A stretch of 37,737 nucleotides of DNA from Streptomyces sp. Ru73 (GCF_002920575.1 NZ_PQSQ01000080.1:1-37737); one strand, 5' to 3'. Numbered from the stretch's first letter, positions 22,685-30,738 are shown. Notes: generated from the letters alone by a model not told the origin. Program-made: numbers and translations.

Positions 22685-23440
22685 TCAGCCCCGGCCGATG
22701 TACGGCATCGTCGTGGCCATGACCGTGGCGAACTGGACGTTGGCCGCCAGGGGGAGGGCGGCCATGTGGAGGACCGTGCGGGCCACGTCGGCCGCGTCCA
22801 TCACCGGCTCGACGGCCAGTTCGCCGTTGGCCTGGAGGATGCCGGTCTGCATGCGGCCGGTCATCTCGGTCGCCGCGTTGCCGATGTCGATCTGGCCGCA
22901 GGCGATGCCGTACGGACGGCCGTCCAGGGAGAGCGACTTGGTGAGGCCCGTCATGGCGTGTTTGGTCGCGGTGTACGCGACGGAGTGCGGGCGCGGGGTG
23001 TGCGCGGAGATCGAGCCGTTGTTGATGATGCGGCCGCCCTGCGGCGACTGCTCCTTCATGGCGCGGAAGGCCGCCTGCGCACAGAGGAACGCGCCGTTGA
23101 GGTTCACGTCGACGACCGACCGCCAGTCCGCGTAGGACAGCTCCTCCAGCGGGACGGGCGGGCCGAACGTACCGGCGTTGTTGAAGAGCAGGTCGACCCG
23201 GCCGAAGCGGTCGCGCACGGCGGCGAAGAGCGCGGCGACCGCGTCCTCGTCGGTGACGTCGGTGGGGACGGCGAGCAGTCCGGCGCCGTCCCCGGCCAGC
23301 GCGGCCGTCTCCTCCAGGGCGTCCGCGCGCCGTCCCGCCAGCGCCACCGACCAGCCCGCTGCCGCCAGGGTCAGGGCCACCGCGCGTCCGATGCCGGAGC
23401 CCGCGCCGGTCACCACTGCCGTCTTCGTCGTTTCGGTCAT
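22685..23440 (-). CDS. SDR-family oxidoreductase
   Basis: The 251-residue classical SDR has TGAGSGIGRAVA at residues 11-22, NNAGTFGPP, catalytic Ser in NNGSISAHTPRPHSVAYTATK with the Tyr and Lys, and the usual IDIGNAATEMT segment after beta-6. The doubled Asn in INNGSIS is a variant of the more common VNxSS. Such proteins are often annotated as 3-oxoacyl-ACP reductase-like or sugar/steroid dehydrogenases. The substrate cannot be read from the sequence. It stands alone, divergent from phoD. Confidence 0.92.
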   Translation of the reverse strand: MTETTKTAVVTGAGSGIGRAVALTLAAAGWSVALAGRRADALEETAALAGDGAGLLAVPTDVTDEDAVAALFAAVRDRFGRVDLLFNNAGTFGPPVPLEELSYADWRSVVDVNLNGAFLCAQAAFRAMKEQSPQGGRIINNGSISAHTPRPHSVAYTATKHAMTGLTKSLSLDGRPYGIACGQIDIGNAATEMTGRMQTGILQANGELAVEPVMDAADVARTVLHMAALPLAANVQFATVMATTMPYIGRG

Positions 23441-23561
23441 GGCGGCAGCGTAGGACGCGGGCCCGGCCGTCCCCGCGGCGACCTGGTGGTTTCCGCGCGT
23501 TCCCGGGCCCTCCGGCTGCCTTTCGTCCGCAACATCCGGACGGACGGGAATTGTCCGAAGC

Positions 23562-23582
23562 GGCCGGACATCTCATCCGGCC
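23562..23582. promoter_or_regulatory. Inverted repeat between the SDR and phoD genes
   Basis: GGCCGGA and TCCGGCC, seven bases each, flank a seven-base spacer. A smaller related pair, GTCCG and CGGAC with a seven-base spacer, lies at 23525-23541. No GTTCACC-type PHO-box repeat is visible in the 247-bp gap, and there is no gene in it. Confidence 0.4.
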
Positions 23583-23687
23583 GTCATCGTTGCGTCGTAC
23601 ATCCGATGCCACGCCGCCGCTCCTCGCCCCTGCAATCACAACAGACCACGAGAAGTCCGGAACCACTCCAGGCAGGGGCAGGGGCAG

Positions 23688-25319
23688 ATGACCCATCACT
23701 CCCAGCACGACCAGCAGCTGCGGGCCGCGGCCGAGCACCTCGGCCGGCGCCGTTTCCTCACCGTCGCCGGCGCCGCCGCGACGCTCGCGTTCGCGACGAA
23801 CCTGCCGGGCGGCGGCGCGGCGTACGCTGCCGAGGTGGACGCGAAGCGGCTCTCCGAGAACCCCTTCACCCTCGGCGTCGCCTCCGGCGACCCGCTCCCC
23901 GGCTCGGTCGTCCTGTGGACCCGGCTGGCGCCCAAGCCCTACGAGCCGGGCAACGGCATGCCGGATGCGCGGGTCGCGGTGCGCTGGGAGGTCGCGCACG
24001 ACGAGAAGTTCACCCGCATCGCCGGGCAGGGCAAGGCCGAGGCGCACCCGGAGTTCAACCACTCCGTGCACGTCGAGGCCACCGGGCTCGGCCCGGACCG
24101 GGTGTACTACTACCGCTTCCGCGCCGGCGACTGGATCAGCCCCGTCGGCCGCACCCGCACCGCGCCGGCCCCCGGCGCGCAGCTCCGCAGCCTGCGCCTG
24201 GGCGCCGTCTCCTGCCAGGCGTACCACGACGGCTACTTCACCGCCCACCGGCACCTCGCCGAGGAGGACCTGGACGTCGTCTTCCACCTCGGCGACTACA
24301 TCTACGAGTACGCGGTGAACGCCGTCGGCGGCGCCCGCAACTACACCGACCGCACGCTGCCCGCGCTCTTCAACAAGGAGACGGTCACGCTGGAGGACTA
24401 CCGGCTGCGGTACGCGCTCTACAAGTCCGACCCGGACCTGCAGGCCGTCCACGCGGCGCACCCCTTCATCGTCACCTGGGACGACCACGAGGTGGAGAAC
24501 AACTACGCCGGGGACATCAGCGAGGACGGCCTGCCGCCCGCCGAGTTCCTGGTCCGCCGCGCCGCGGCCTACCGCGCGTACTGGGAGAACCAGCCGCTCC
24601 GCCGCCCGCAGCGGCCCAACGGCCCCGACGCGCAGCTCTACCGCCGGGTGCACTACGGCCGGCTCGCCCAGTTCGACATCCTCGACACCCGGCAGTACCG
24701 CTCCGACCAGGCGTACGGCGACGGCTGGCACGCGCCGGGCCCGGAGTCCACGGACAAGAGCCGCACGCTGACCGGCGCGTCCCAGGAGCGCTGGCTGATC
24801 GACGGCTGGCGCGGCTCCCGGGCGCTGTGGAACGTCGTGCCGCAGCAGGTCACCTTCTCCGAGCGGCGCTCCACCCCCGCCGACACGTACAAGGTGAGCA
24901 TGGACTCGTGGGACGGCTACTCCGCCTCCCGGGACCGGGTGCTGGCCGGGGCCGAGGCGGCGGGTGTGGACAACCTCGTCGTCCTCACCGGTGACGTGCA
25001 CGTGCACTACGCCTTCGACATCAAGAAGGACTTCGCCGACCAGAAGTCGCGGACGCAGGGCGTGGAGTTCGTGACCACCTCCATCGCCAGCGGCAAGGAC
25101 GGCGCCGAGAAGCCCGCCAACTGGGACGCCTACATGGCGGCCAACCCGCACATGAAGTTCTACAACGGCCGCCGCGGCTACGTGACGGTCGAGCTGGACC
25201 AGGAGAAGGCGCGGGCCGACTACCGGACGGTGTCCGCCGTGACCACGCAGGGCGCGCCCGTCACCACCGCCGCTTCCTTCGTCTCCGAGGCCGGCGACCC
25301 GGGTCTGAAGCCCGCCTGA
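23688..25319 (+). CDS. phoD: Alkaline phosphatase/phosphodiesterase PhoD, Tat-exported
   Basis: The 543-residue protein carries a twin-arginine signal GRRRFLTVAGAAATLAFA near residues 19-36 and is expected outside the cell. The N-terminal domain matches the PhoD N-domain (FTLGVASGDPLPGSVVLWTRLAP). The metallo-phosphoesterase core shows VSCQAYHDGYF, VFHLGDYIYEY, TWDDHEVENNY and VLTGDVHVHYAF, which supply the Fe/Ca ligands of the family. It hydrolyses phosphate mono- and diesters such as teichoic acid fragments. The ATG is preceded by GGGGCAGGGGCAG. It is usually PhoP-controlled in Streptomyces, but a PHO box is not evident here. An 11-bp duplication covers its stop codon (25311-25332). Confidence 0.95.
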   Translation: MTHHSQHDQQLRAAAEHLGRRRFLTVAGAAATLAFATNLPGGGAAYAAEVDAKRLSENPFTLGVASGDPLPGSVVLWTRLAPKPYEPGNGMPDARVAVRWEVAHDEKFTRIAGQGKAEAHPEFNHSVHVEATGLGPDRVYYYRFRAGDWISPVGRTRTAPAPGAQLRSLRLGAVSCQAYHDGYFTAHRHLAEEDLDVVFHLGDYIYEYAVNAVGGARNYTDRTLPALFNKETVTLEDYRLRYALYKSDPDLQAVHAAHPFIVTWDDHEVENNYAGDISEDGLPPAEFLVRRAAAYRAYWENQPLRRPQRPNGPDAQLYRRVHYGRLAQFDILDTRQYRSDQAYGDGWHAPGPESTDKSRTLTGASQERWLIDGWRGSRALWNVVPQQVTFSERRSTPADTYKVSMDSWDGYSASRDRVLAGAEAAGVDNLVVLTGDVHVHYAFDIKKDFADQKSRTQGVEFVTTSIASGKDGAEKPANWDAYMAANPHMKFYNGRRGYVTVELDQEKARADYRTVSAVTTQGAPVTTAASFVSEAGDPGLKPA

Positions 25320-25322
25320 GGC

Positions 25323-25336
25323 CCGCCCGAGGGCGG
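25323..25336 (+). terminator. Short hairpin after phoD
   Basis: CCGCCC and GGGCGG pair over a two-base loop three bases after the stop and are followed by CTATCAAA. It is short, so termination is only inferred. Confidence 0.4.
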
Positions 25337-25362
25337 CTATCAAAGGGGCCGAAAGGGGCCGG

Positions 25363-25389
25363 TGTCCACGCGGACATGACACCATGGTG
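25363..25389 (+). promoter_or_regulatory. Two adjacent palindromes before the Bcr/CflA exporter
   Basis: TGTCCACGCGGACA (25363-25376, one mismatch pair) is followed three bases later by the perfect palindrome CACCATGGTG (25380-25389), 28 bases before the start codon. This looks like a repressor-binding region of an inducible efflux gene. Confidence 0.45.
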
Positions 25390-25417
25390 CGTACATCTAC
25401 ACATCATGGAGACACTC

Positions 25418-26767
25418 ATGTCGGACCCCGGCCCCGCCACGGCCGAGAGCCACCAGAGCAGCCCCCGTCCCCGCGTACCGGCCGCGAGCGACCGCTCCGG
25501 TCCCGGTCGCCCCGCCCCCGCCGCGGCGCGCCGCACCAGCCTTCTGGTCACCCTCGTCCTGGGCGGCCTCACGGCGGTCCCGCCGCTCTCCATGGACATG
25601 TACCTGCCGGCCCTGCCGGCCGTCACCCGGTCCCTGCACAGCCCCGCCGCGACCGTCCAGCTGACCCTCACCGCCTGCCTCGCCGGCATGGCACTCGGGC
25701 AGATGGTGGTCGGCCCGATGAGCGACAAGTGGGGGCGCCGCCGCCCGCTCCTCATCGGCATGACCGTCTACGTGCTGGCCACAGCCCTGTGCGTGATCGC
25801 CGGCAACGCCGAGTTCCTGATCGGGGCCCGCCTCGTGCAGGGCCTGGCCGGCGCCGCCGGCATCGTCATCGCGCGGGCCGTGGTCCGCGACATGTACGAC
25901 GGCGTGGCGATGGCCCGCTTCTTCTCCACCCTGATGCTGATATCCGGCGTCGCGCCGGTCGTCGCCCCGCTGATCGGCGGGCAGATCCTGCGGATCACCG
26001 ACTGGCGCGGCGTCTTCGTCGTGCTCACCGTCATCGGCGTGGCTCTCACCCTCGTCGTCTGGCGCACGCTGCACGAGACCCTGCCGCCGGAGCGCCGGCA
26101 CGCGGGCGGCCTGGGCGCCGCGCTGCGGACCATGCGCGGCCTGCTCGCCGACCGGGTCTTCACCGGCTACCTGCTGGTCGCCGCCTTCGCCTTCGCCGCG
26201 CTCTTCGCGTACATCAGCGCGTCCCCGTTCGTCGTGCAGGACATCTACGGCGCCTCGGCGCAGACCTACAGCATGCTCTTCGGCGTCAACTCCGTCGGCC
26301 TGGTGCTGCTCGGCCAGATCAACGGAAAGGTGCTGGTCGGCCGGGTCTCGCTGGACAAGGTGCTGGCGGTCGGGCTGGCCCTGATCACGCTGGCGGCCGC
26401 CGCGCTCCTCCTGATGTCCACCGGCGTCTTCGGGCCCGTCGGACTGGCCCCGATGGCCACCGGGCTGTTCGTGCTGATGGCCTCGATGGGCCTGGTCATG
26501 CCGACCACCAACACCCAGGCGCTGCTGCGCACCTCGCACGCGGCCGGCTCCGCCTCGGCCCTGCTGGGCACCTCCACCTTCCTCATGGGCGCGGTGGCCT
26601 CCCCGCTGGTCGGCATCGCGGGCGAGCGGACGGCCGTGCCGATGGCGGTCGTCCAGGGTTCCTGCGCACTTCTGGCGCTCGCGTGCTTCCTGGGACTGTG
26701 CCGTCCGTGGCAGCGTAGGGAGGAGTCCACGGAGGACGGCACGACCGGCGGAGGGAACCGGCTCTGA
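25418..26767 (+). CDS. MFS exporter, Bcr/CflA (DHA1) family
   Basis: The 449-residue protein has twelve hydrophobic segments. The first helix carries SMDMYLPALPAV, and the loop 2-3 motif GPMSDKWGRRRPLLIG and helix-5 region GVAPVVAPLIGG are present, all Bcr/CflA hallmarks. Relatives export bicyclomycin, chloramphenicol, cysteine or other small molecules. The N-terminal 35 residues are Pro/Ser/Arg-rich and unordered. ATG 25418 is chosen because GGAG lies six bases upstream. In-frame ATGs at 25406 and 25376 lack that. The serine hydrolase gene begins at CTG overlapping this gene's stop codon. Confidence 0.93.
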   Translation: MSDPGPATAESHQSSPRPRVPAASDRSGPGRPAPAAARRTSLLVTLVLGGLTAVPPLSMDMYLPALPAVTRSLHSPAATVQLTLTACLAGMALGQMVVGPMSDKWGRRRPLLIGMTVYVLATALCVIAGNAEFLIGARLVQGLAGAAGIVIARAVVRDMYDGVAMARFFSTLMLISGVAPVVAPLIGGQILRITDWRGVFVVLTVIGVALTLVVWRTLHETLPPERRHAGGLGAALRTMRGLLADRVFTGYLLVAAFAFAALFAYISASPFVVQDIYGASAQTYSMLFGVNSVGLVLLGQINGKVLVGRVSLDKVLAVGLALITLAAAALLLMSTGVFGPVGLAPMATGLFVLMASMGLVMPTTNTQALLRTSHAAGSASALLGTSTFLMGAVASPLVGIAGERTAVPMAVVQGSCALLALACFLGLCRPWQRREESTEDGTTGGGNRL

Positions 26768-27891
26768 ACGCACCCGCACCACTGCACTACGGCACCCCCG
26801 CCCGGGCGGGGCTCGACCCGGCCTGGACCCGGCGGCTCGTCGCGGAGATCCGCGCGCTGCCGGAAGGCCCCGCACCCTGCTGCGCCGGCGTCGTCGCGGT
26901 GGCCGGGCGCGGCCCCGTCGTCGCGGTCGAGGAGGCCGCCGGCTGGGCGCTGCGGTACGGCTCGTACGACGTCGCCAGGGGCCGCGGGGTGCCGCTGGCC
27001 CGGGAGCGGTGGGAGCCGGTGCGGGCCGGCACGGTCTTCGACCTCGCGTCGCTGTCGAAGCTGTTCACGGCCGTCGCGGTGCTGCAGCGGGTGGAGCGCG
27101 GGGTGTTCGGCCTGGACGATCCGGTGGCCCGCCACCTGCCGGCCTTCGCGCCCGCCGTCACCGTCCGCCACCTGCTCACCCACACGTCCGGGCTGGCGGC
27201 CGAGCTGCCGCTGTACGACGCGCCCGCCACGGGCGCGGGGGACGGCCGGCTCGACGGGCTGTGGGCCGAGGCGGCCGCTGCCGTGCCTGGTCCCTTCCGC
27301 TACTCCGACCTCGGCTTCATCGCGCTCCAGCGGCTGCTGGAGGAGACCGAGGGCGAACGGCTCGACGTCCTCGTCCGGGACGGGATCACCGGCCCGCTCG
27401 GGATGGCCAGCACCACGTACGGGCCGCTGGCGCCCGGCGGGGTGGCAGCGACCGAGGCCGAGGTGCTGCTCAAGGCCCGGCGGCCGTCCTGCGCGGGCGG
27501 CGTCGTGCGCGGCGAGGTGCACGACGAGAACGCCCATGCGCTGGGCGGCGTCGCGGGCCAGGCGGGGCTCTTCGCCACGGCGCAGGACCTCGCCGTGCTG
27601 TGCCGGACGCTGCTCACCGGGGGCGGCCCCGTGCTGCGCCCGGAGACCGTCGACCTGATGCTCGCACCGCCCGGCCTGGGCTTCCGCGTCGCGCAGCCCG
27701 GCTTCATGGGCGAGCTGGCGGCGCGCGGGGCCGCCGGGCACACCGGCTTCACGGGCACGAGCCTGGTGATCGACCGGGTGTCGGACACGTTCTTCGTGCT
27801 GCTCACGAACGCGGTGCACCCGCGCCGGGGCGGCGAGCCGGTGCCGCGGGCCCGGCTGGCGACGTACCTGGCGCGGGCGACCGAAGCCTGA
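26764..27891 (+). CDS. Serine beta-lactamase-like hydrolase, apparent CTG start
   Basis: The 375-residue product belongs to the class C beta-lactamase/penicillin-binding protein-like family: SLSK at 96-99 with nucleophile S96, a YSD motif in the YxN position, and GHTGFTG near the C-terminus as the KTG-like box. No signal peptide is seen, so it is likely cytoplasmic and more probably an esterase or amidase than a resistance lactamase. The first standard start, GTG 26899, would delete the first beta strand AGVVAV and the preceding helix. A stop at 26716 bounds the frame, and CTG 26764 is the only near-standard codon positioned after GGAGGG. It overlaps the exporter stop as CTGA, so I infer a CTG start and coupling to the exporter. 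Confidence 0.87.
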   Translation: MNAPAPLHYGTPARAGLDPAWTRRLVAEIRALPEGPAPCCAGVVAVAGRGPVVAVEEAAGWALRYGSYDVARGRGVPLARERWEPVRAGTVFDLASLSKLFTAVAVLQRVERGVFGLDDPVARHLPAFAPAVTVRHLLTHTSGLAAELPLYDAPATGAGDGRLDGLWAEAAAAVPGPFRYSDLGFIALQRLLEETEGERLDVLVRDGITGPLGMASTTYGPLAPGGVAATEAEVLLKARRPSCAGGVVRGEVHDENAHALGGVAGQAGLFATAQDLAVLCRTLLTGGGPVLRPETVDLMLAPPGLGFRVAQPGFMGELAARGAAGHTGFTGTSLVIDRVSDTFFVLLTNAVHPRRGGEPVPRARLATYLARATEA

Positions 27892-27903
27892 TCCCCGGCG
27901 GCT

Positions 27904-28125
27904 TCAGGAGCCGCTGCCGCCCTTGTCGGTCCAGCGGGAGTCGTTCTCCCACTCGGCGTTCCGCTCGCGGGCCGTCTCCATCGCGTGCGCCGCCTCCTCG
28001 CGGCTGGCGTACGGGCCCATGCGGTCGGCGGCCCGGCACTCCGGGCCCTCCTCGACCGTGCCGTGCTTGAGGCAGTAGTACCACTCGCCGGGCTTCCCTG
28101 CCGTACCCCGCTTGAACAGTGCCAT
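27904..28125 (-). CDS. Small 73-residue hypothetical protein, SPOR-like
   Basis: The product, MALFKRGTAGKPGEWYYCLKHGTVEEGPECR..., has two Cys residues (18 and 30) around the aromatic WYYCLKHG. A helical segment SREEAAHAMETARERNAEWENDSRW follows. The pattern of one short beta part and one helix, with GPYASREEAAHA, resembles the end of SPOR-type repeats. GGAGGAGG lies five bases before ATG 28125. It is divergent from map with a 73-base gap and converges on the hydrolase gene. Function is unknown; I have seen similar small proteins annotated as SPOR-containing or hypothetical in streptomycetes. Confidence 0.82.
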   Translation of the reverse strand: MALFKRGTAGKPGEWYYCLKHGTVEEGPECRAADRMGPYASREEAAHAMETARERNAEWENDSRWTDKGGSGS

Positions 28126-28185
28126 CCCGGCCTCCTCCACCAGTGGGCGCCTTGCCTGACGCCATCCTGCCCGATGGCTCGCGGA

Positions 28186-28191
28186 TACACT
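28186..28191 (+). promoter_or_regulatory. -10-like element before map
   Basis: TACACT lies seven bases before the map ATG. There is no ribosome site in between, so a leaderless transcript is plausible. Confidence 0.4.
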
Positions 28192-28198
28192 CGCTGGC

Positions 28199-29056
28199 AT
28201 GTCTGGCCAGTCGCTTCTTGTCCCGGGGACCATCTCCCCGCGCCGTCCCGTCCCCGCCTCGATCCCGCGTCCCGAGTACGTCGGCAAGGACGCCCCCGCC
28301 CCGTACACCGGTCCCGAGGTGCAGGACGCCGAGACCATCGAGCGGATGCGGATCGCGGGCCGGATCGCGGCCCAGGCGATGGAGGAGGCGGCCAAGCTCA
28401 TCGAGCCCGGCGTGACCACCGATGAGCTGGACCGGGTCGCGCACGAGTACATGTGCGACCACGGCGCCTACCCCTCCACGCTCGGCTACCGCGGCTTCCC
28501 CAAGTCGCTGTGCTCCTCGGTCAACGAGGTCATCTGCCACGGGATCCCCGACTCCACCGTCCTGCAGGACGGCGACATCGTGAACCTCGACGTCACCGCG
28601 TACATCCACGGCGTGCACGGGGACAACAACGCCACCTACCTCTGCGGCAACGTCGACGAGGAGTCCAAGCTCCTGGTCGAGCGGACCCGTGAGTCGCTGA
28701 ACCGCGCGATCAAGGCCGTGAAGCCGGGCCGGCAGATCAACATCATCGGCCGGGTCATCGAGTCCTACGCCAAGCGCTTCGGCTACGGGGTCGTCCGCGA
28801 CTTCACCGGTCACGGCGTGAACACGTCCTTCCACTCCGGGCTGATCGTGCCGCACTACGACAGCCCGCACCACACCACCGAGATCAAGCCCGGCATGACC
28901 TTCACGATCGAGCCGATGCTGACGCTGGGCACGTACGAGTACGACATGTGGGAGGACGGCTGGACGGTCGTCACCAAGGACCGCAAGCGCACCGCGCAGT
29001 TCGAGCACACCCTCGTCGTCACGGACACCGGCGCGGAGATCCTCACGCTTCCCTGA
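28199..29056 (+). CDS. map: Type I methionine aminopeptidase
   Basis: The 285-residue enzyme removes initiator Met. The metal ligands are D131 (LDVTAY), D142 (HGDNNATY), H205 (TGHGV), E238 (TIEPM) and E269 (FEHT), with substrate-contacting H114 in ICHGIP. An N-terminal extension of about 40 residues with PxxP-like SPRRPVPASIPRPEYVG is typical of the longer actinobacterial type Ic-like MetAPs and may contact the ribosome. Streptomycetes carry more than one map. This copy is not next to secY/adk or ribosomal genes, so it is a secondary copy. The start is supported by conserved N-terminal sequence, although no ribosome site is seen. Confidence 0.95.
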   Translation: MSGQSLLVPGTISPRRPVPASIPRPEYVGKDAPAPYTGPEVQDAETIERMRIAGRIAAQAMEEAAKLIEPGVTTDELDRVAHEYMCDHGAYPSTLGYRGFPKSLCSSVNEVICHGIPDSTVLQDGDIVNLDVTAYIHGVHGDNNATYLCGNVDEESKLLVERTRESLNRAIKAVKPGRQINIIGRVIESYAKRFGYGVVRDFTGHGVNTSFHSGLIVPHYDSPHHTTEIKPGMTFTIEPMLTLGTYEYDMWEDGWTVVTKDRKRTAQFEHTLVVTDTGAEILTLP

Positions 29057-29110
29057 ACGGCGCGTCCCGGGACGTGATCGCGGGTAGGCTTTTGCCGACA
29101 GGCTGTCGGG

Positions 29111-29151
29111 AACCGATTGACTTAGGTAAGCCTAAGTTGTCACAATCGGTT
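29111..29151 (+). promoter_or_regulatory. Iron-box promoter of the heme oxygenase gene with nested inverted repeats
   Basis: TTGACT (29117-29122) and CACAAT (29141-29146) are 18 bases apart. Between and over them lies ACTTAGG-TAAG-CCTAAGT (29120-29137), close to the DmdR/IdeR/DtxR iron-box consensus TTAGGTTAGGCTAACCTAA. Outer arms AACCGATTG (29111-29119) and CAATCGGTT (29143-29151) form a second perfect inverted repeat around it. Iron-dependent repression is expected. Confidence 0.8.
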
Positions 29152-29186
29152 TCCGGCCGCTACCCGACGGTCCCTGGAGGCCCGCC

Positions 29187-29876
29187 ATGGACGCGCACAG
29201 CCCCGCCCTGCCCACGCCCTTCTCGACGCTGATCCGTACGGCGTCGCACGAGGCCCACACCGAGGCGGAGAACTCCTCCTTCATGGGCGACATGCTCGGC
29301 GGGCGGCTCGGCGTCACGGCCTACCGCCGCTACACCGAGCAGCTGTGGTTCGTCTACCGCGCCCTGGAGGCGAGCGCCGGAGAGCTCGCCGCCGACCCGG
29401 TCGCGGGCCCCTTCATCCGGCCCGAGCTGACCCGCACCCCCGAGCTGGAGCGCGACCTCGCGCACCTGGCGGGGCCCGGCTGGCGCGACGCGGCCCGGCC
29501 GCTGCCGGCCACCGAGGCGTACGCGGCACGGGTCGCCGAGTGCGCCCGCGACTGGCCCGCCGGGTATGTCGCGCACCACTACACCCGCTACCTCGGCGAC
29601 CTCTCCGGCGGCCAGATCATCCGCGGTACGGCCGAGAAGACCTGGGGCTTCGCGCGCAAGGGCGACGGCGTCCGGTTCTACGTCTTCGAGGGCATCGGCA
29701 ATCCGGCCGCCTTCAAGCGCGAGTACCGCGCGCTGCTCGACGCGCTGCCGGTCGACGACCTGGAGAAGCAGCGGGTGGTCGACGAGTGCAAGCGCGCGTT
29801 CGCGCTGAACACGGCCGTCTTCCGTGAGCTGGGCGAGGAGTTCGGCGACGGCGGCCGCAGCCCGCTGAGCGCCTGA
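29187..29876 (+). CDS. Heme oxygenase (biliverdin-producing, HmuO/HO-1 type)
   Basis: The 229-residue enzyme has proximal heme ligand H24 in SHEAHTEAE, the adjoining SSFMGDMLGG, and the distal-helix motif GDLSGGQ at 137-143. The fold is the canonical heme oxygenase rather than IsdG/MhuD. It opens heme to biliverdin, CO and ferrous iron. GGAGG lies six bases before ATG 29187. The promoter contains an iron box, so the enzyme should be made under iron starvation to recover iron from heme. Nearby efeO/efeB/efeU share the iron-box core. No heme ABC importer is in the window. Confidence 0.95.
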   Translation: MDAHSPALPTPFSTLIRTASHEAHTEAENSSFMGDMLGGRLGVTAYRRYTEQLWFVYRALEASAGELAADPVAGPFIRPELTRTPELERDLAHLAGPGWRDAARPLPATEAYAARVAECARDWPAGYVAHHYTRYLGDLSGGQIIRGTAEKTWGFARKGDGVRFYVFEGIGNPAAFKREYRALLDALPVDDLEKQRVVDECKRAFALNTAVFRELGEEFGDGGRSPLSA

Positions 29877-29892
29877 GTCCTGCGCGGCGGGC

Positions 29893-30570
29893 CTAGCGCA
29901 GCCGTCGCACCTCCTCCGGCGCCACCCGCCCGCCGAGGTCGATCCAGCCGCCGGGGAGCGGCCGGGTGAGGATCCGGGACCCGCGCCCCTGCCGGATGTC
30001 CAGCGCCCGCCCCAGGACGTGCGTGAGCTGCACGGCCGCGGCCCCCGTGGCCTCGTCCTCCACGATCCTGTCGTCGCGCCTGGGGAAGCCCCTGGCCCGC
30101 ACCCGCCCCGCCGCCTCGTCGGCCCAGGCCCACGCGTACAGCCAGCCCTCGCCCGGCGGCGGCGCGGGCAGCGCGTCCACCTCGGCGGCCGTTGCGTACT
30201 GCCCGGGCGTGCGCCCCGTGGCCCACTCCGCGCGGCCGCGCACCCAAGTGCGCTCCTCCTCGTACCGCACCGCGACCTCCCCGGCCGGCGGCCGCAGCGC
30301 CTCGACCGGCTCGCCGAGGTGCCGCAGCAGCCAGGCCGTGCCGACCAGTGGGTGACCGGCGAACGGCAGCCGCAGCGTGGGCGTGTAGATGTCCACCTCG
30401 CCGCGCCCCGCGTCGTCGACGAACACCGTCTCGCTGAACCCCAGCTCCGCCGCGAGCGCCTGACGCGCGTCCCGCCCGGGCACGGCCCCGCCGTCCCGCA
30501 CCACTCCCAGCGGATTGCCGCCCCCGCCGTCCGGCCCGCAGAACACCCGCACCACATGAAGATCGGTCAT
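29893..30570 (-). CDS. PhzF-family isomerase/epimerase-like protein (short)
   Basis: The 225-residue product begins MTDLHVVRVFCGPDGGGGNPLGVV and has FSETVFVDD, with the Glu that serves as catalytic base in PhzF. It also has PFAGHPLVGTAWLL and, near the end, DEATGAAAVQL, typical of the diaminopimelate epimerase-like fold. PhzF enzymes are commonly 260-300 residues, so this is a short member with a reduced middle. ATG 30570 is taken because upstream codons give non-family sequence. The reaction is unknown. The location between two iron-regulated transcripts on the opposite strand suggests coincidence rather than a shared pathway. Confidence 0.87.
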   Translation of the reverse strand: MTDLHVVRVFCGPDGGGGNPLGVVRDGGAVPGRDARQALAAELGFSETVFVDDAGRGEVDIYTPTLRLPFAGHPLVGTAWLLRHLGEPVEALRPPAGEVAVRYEEERTWVRGRAEWATGRTPGQYATAAEVDALPAPPPGEGWLYAWAWADEAAGRVRARGFPRRDDRIVEDEATGAAAVQLTHVLGRALDIRQGRGSRILTRPLPGGWIDLGGRVAPEEVRRLR

Positions 30571-30738
30571 GCCGCCATTGAATCCCGGGCGGGGCGCGGC
30601 CGGCCGGGGCGGGGTGGTGAGGGCCGAGGGTCCCTCACGGGCCTTACCTTGACCTGCGCATTGCCTGTGCATTGCCTGCGGCTGGGGCATCCGTTATGGG
30701 GTCGTTCTGTATGAGAGGGGGATCACTGGACAGTCGGG

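Noticed and set aside
23441..23687. PHO box expected upstream of phoD
   Set aside because: No pair of GTTCACC-like direct repeats could be found. Only inverted repeats with CCGG cores are present.
25376..25417. Upstream starts at 25376 and 25406 for the Bcr/CflA exporter
   Set aside because: They have no ribosome site and would overlap the palindromic operator region. ATG 25418 has GGAG at good spacing.
26764..27891. Antibiotic-resistance beta-lactamase
   Set aside because: The SxxK motif is present, but there is no export signal and the family is dominated by esterases and peptidases. Resistance cannot be claimed.
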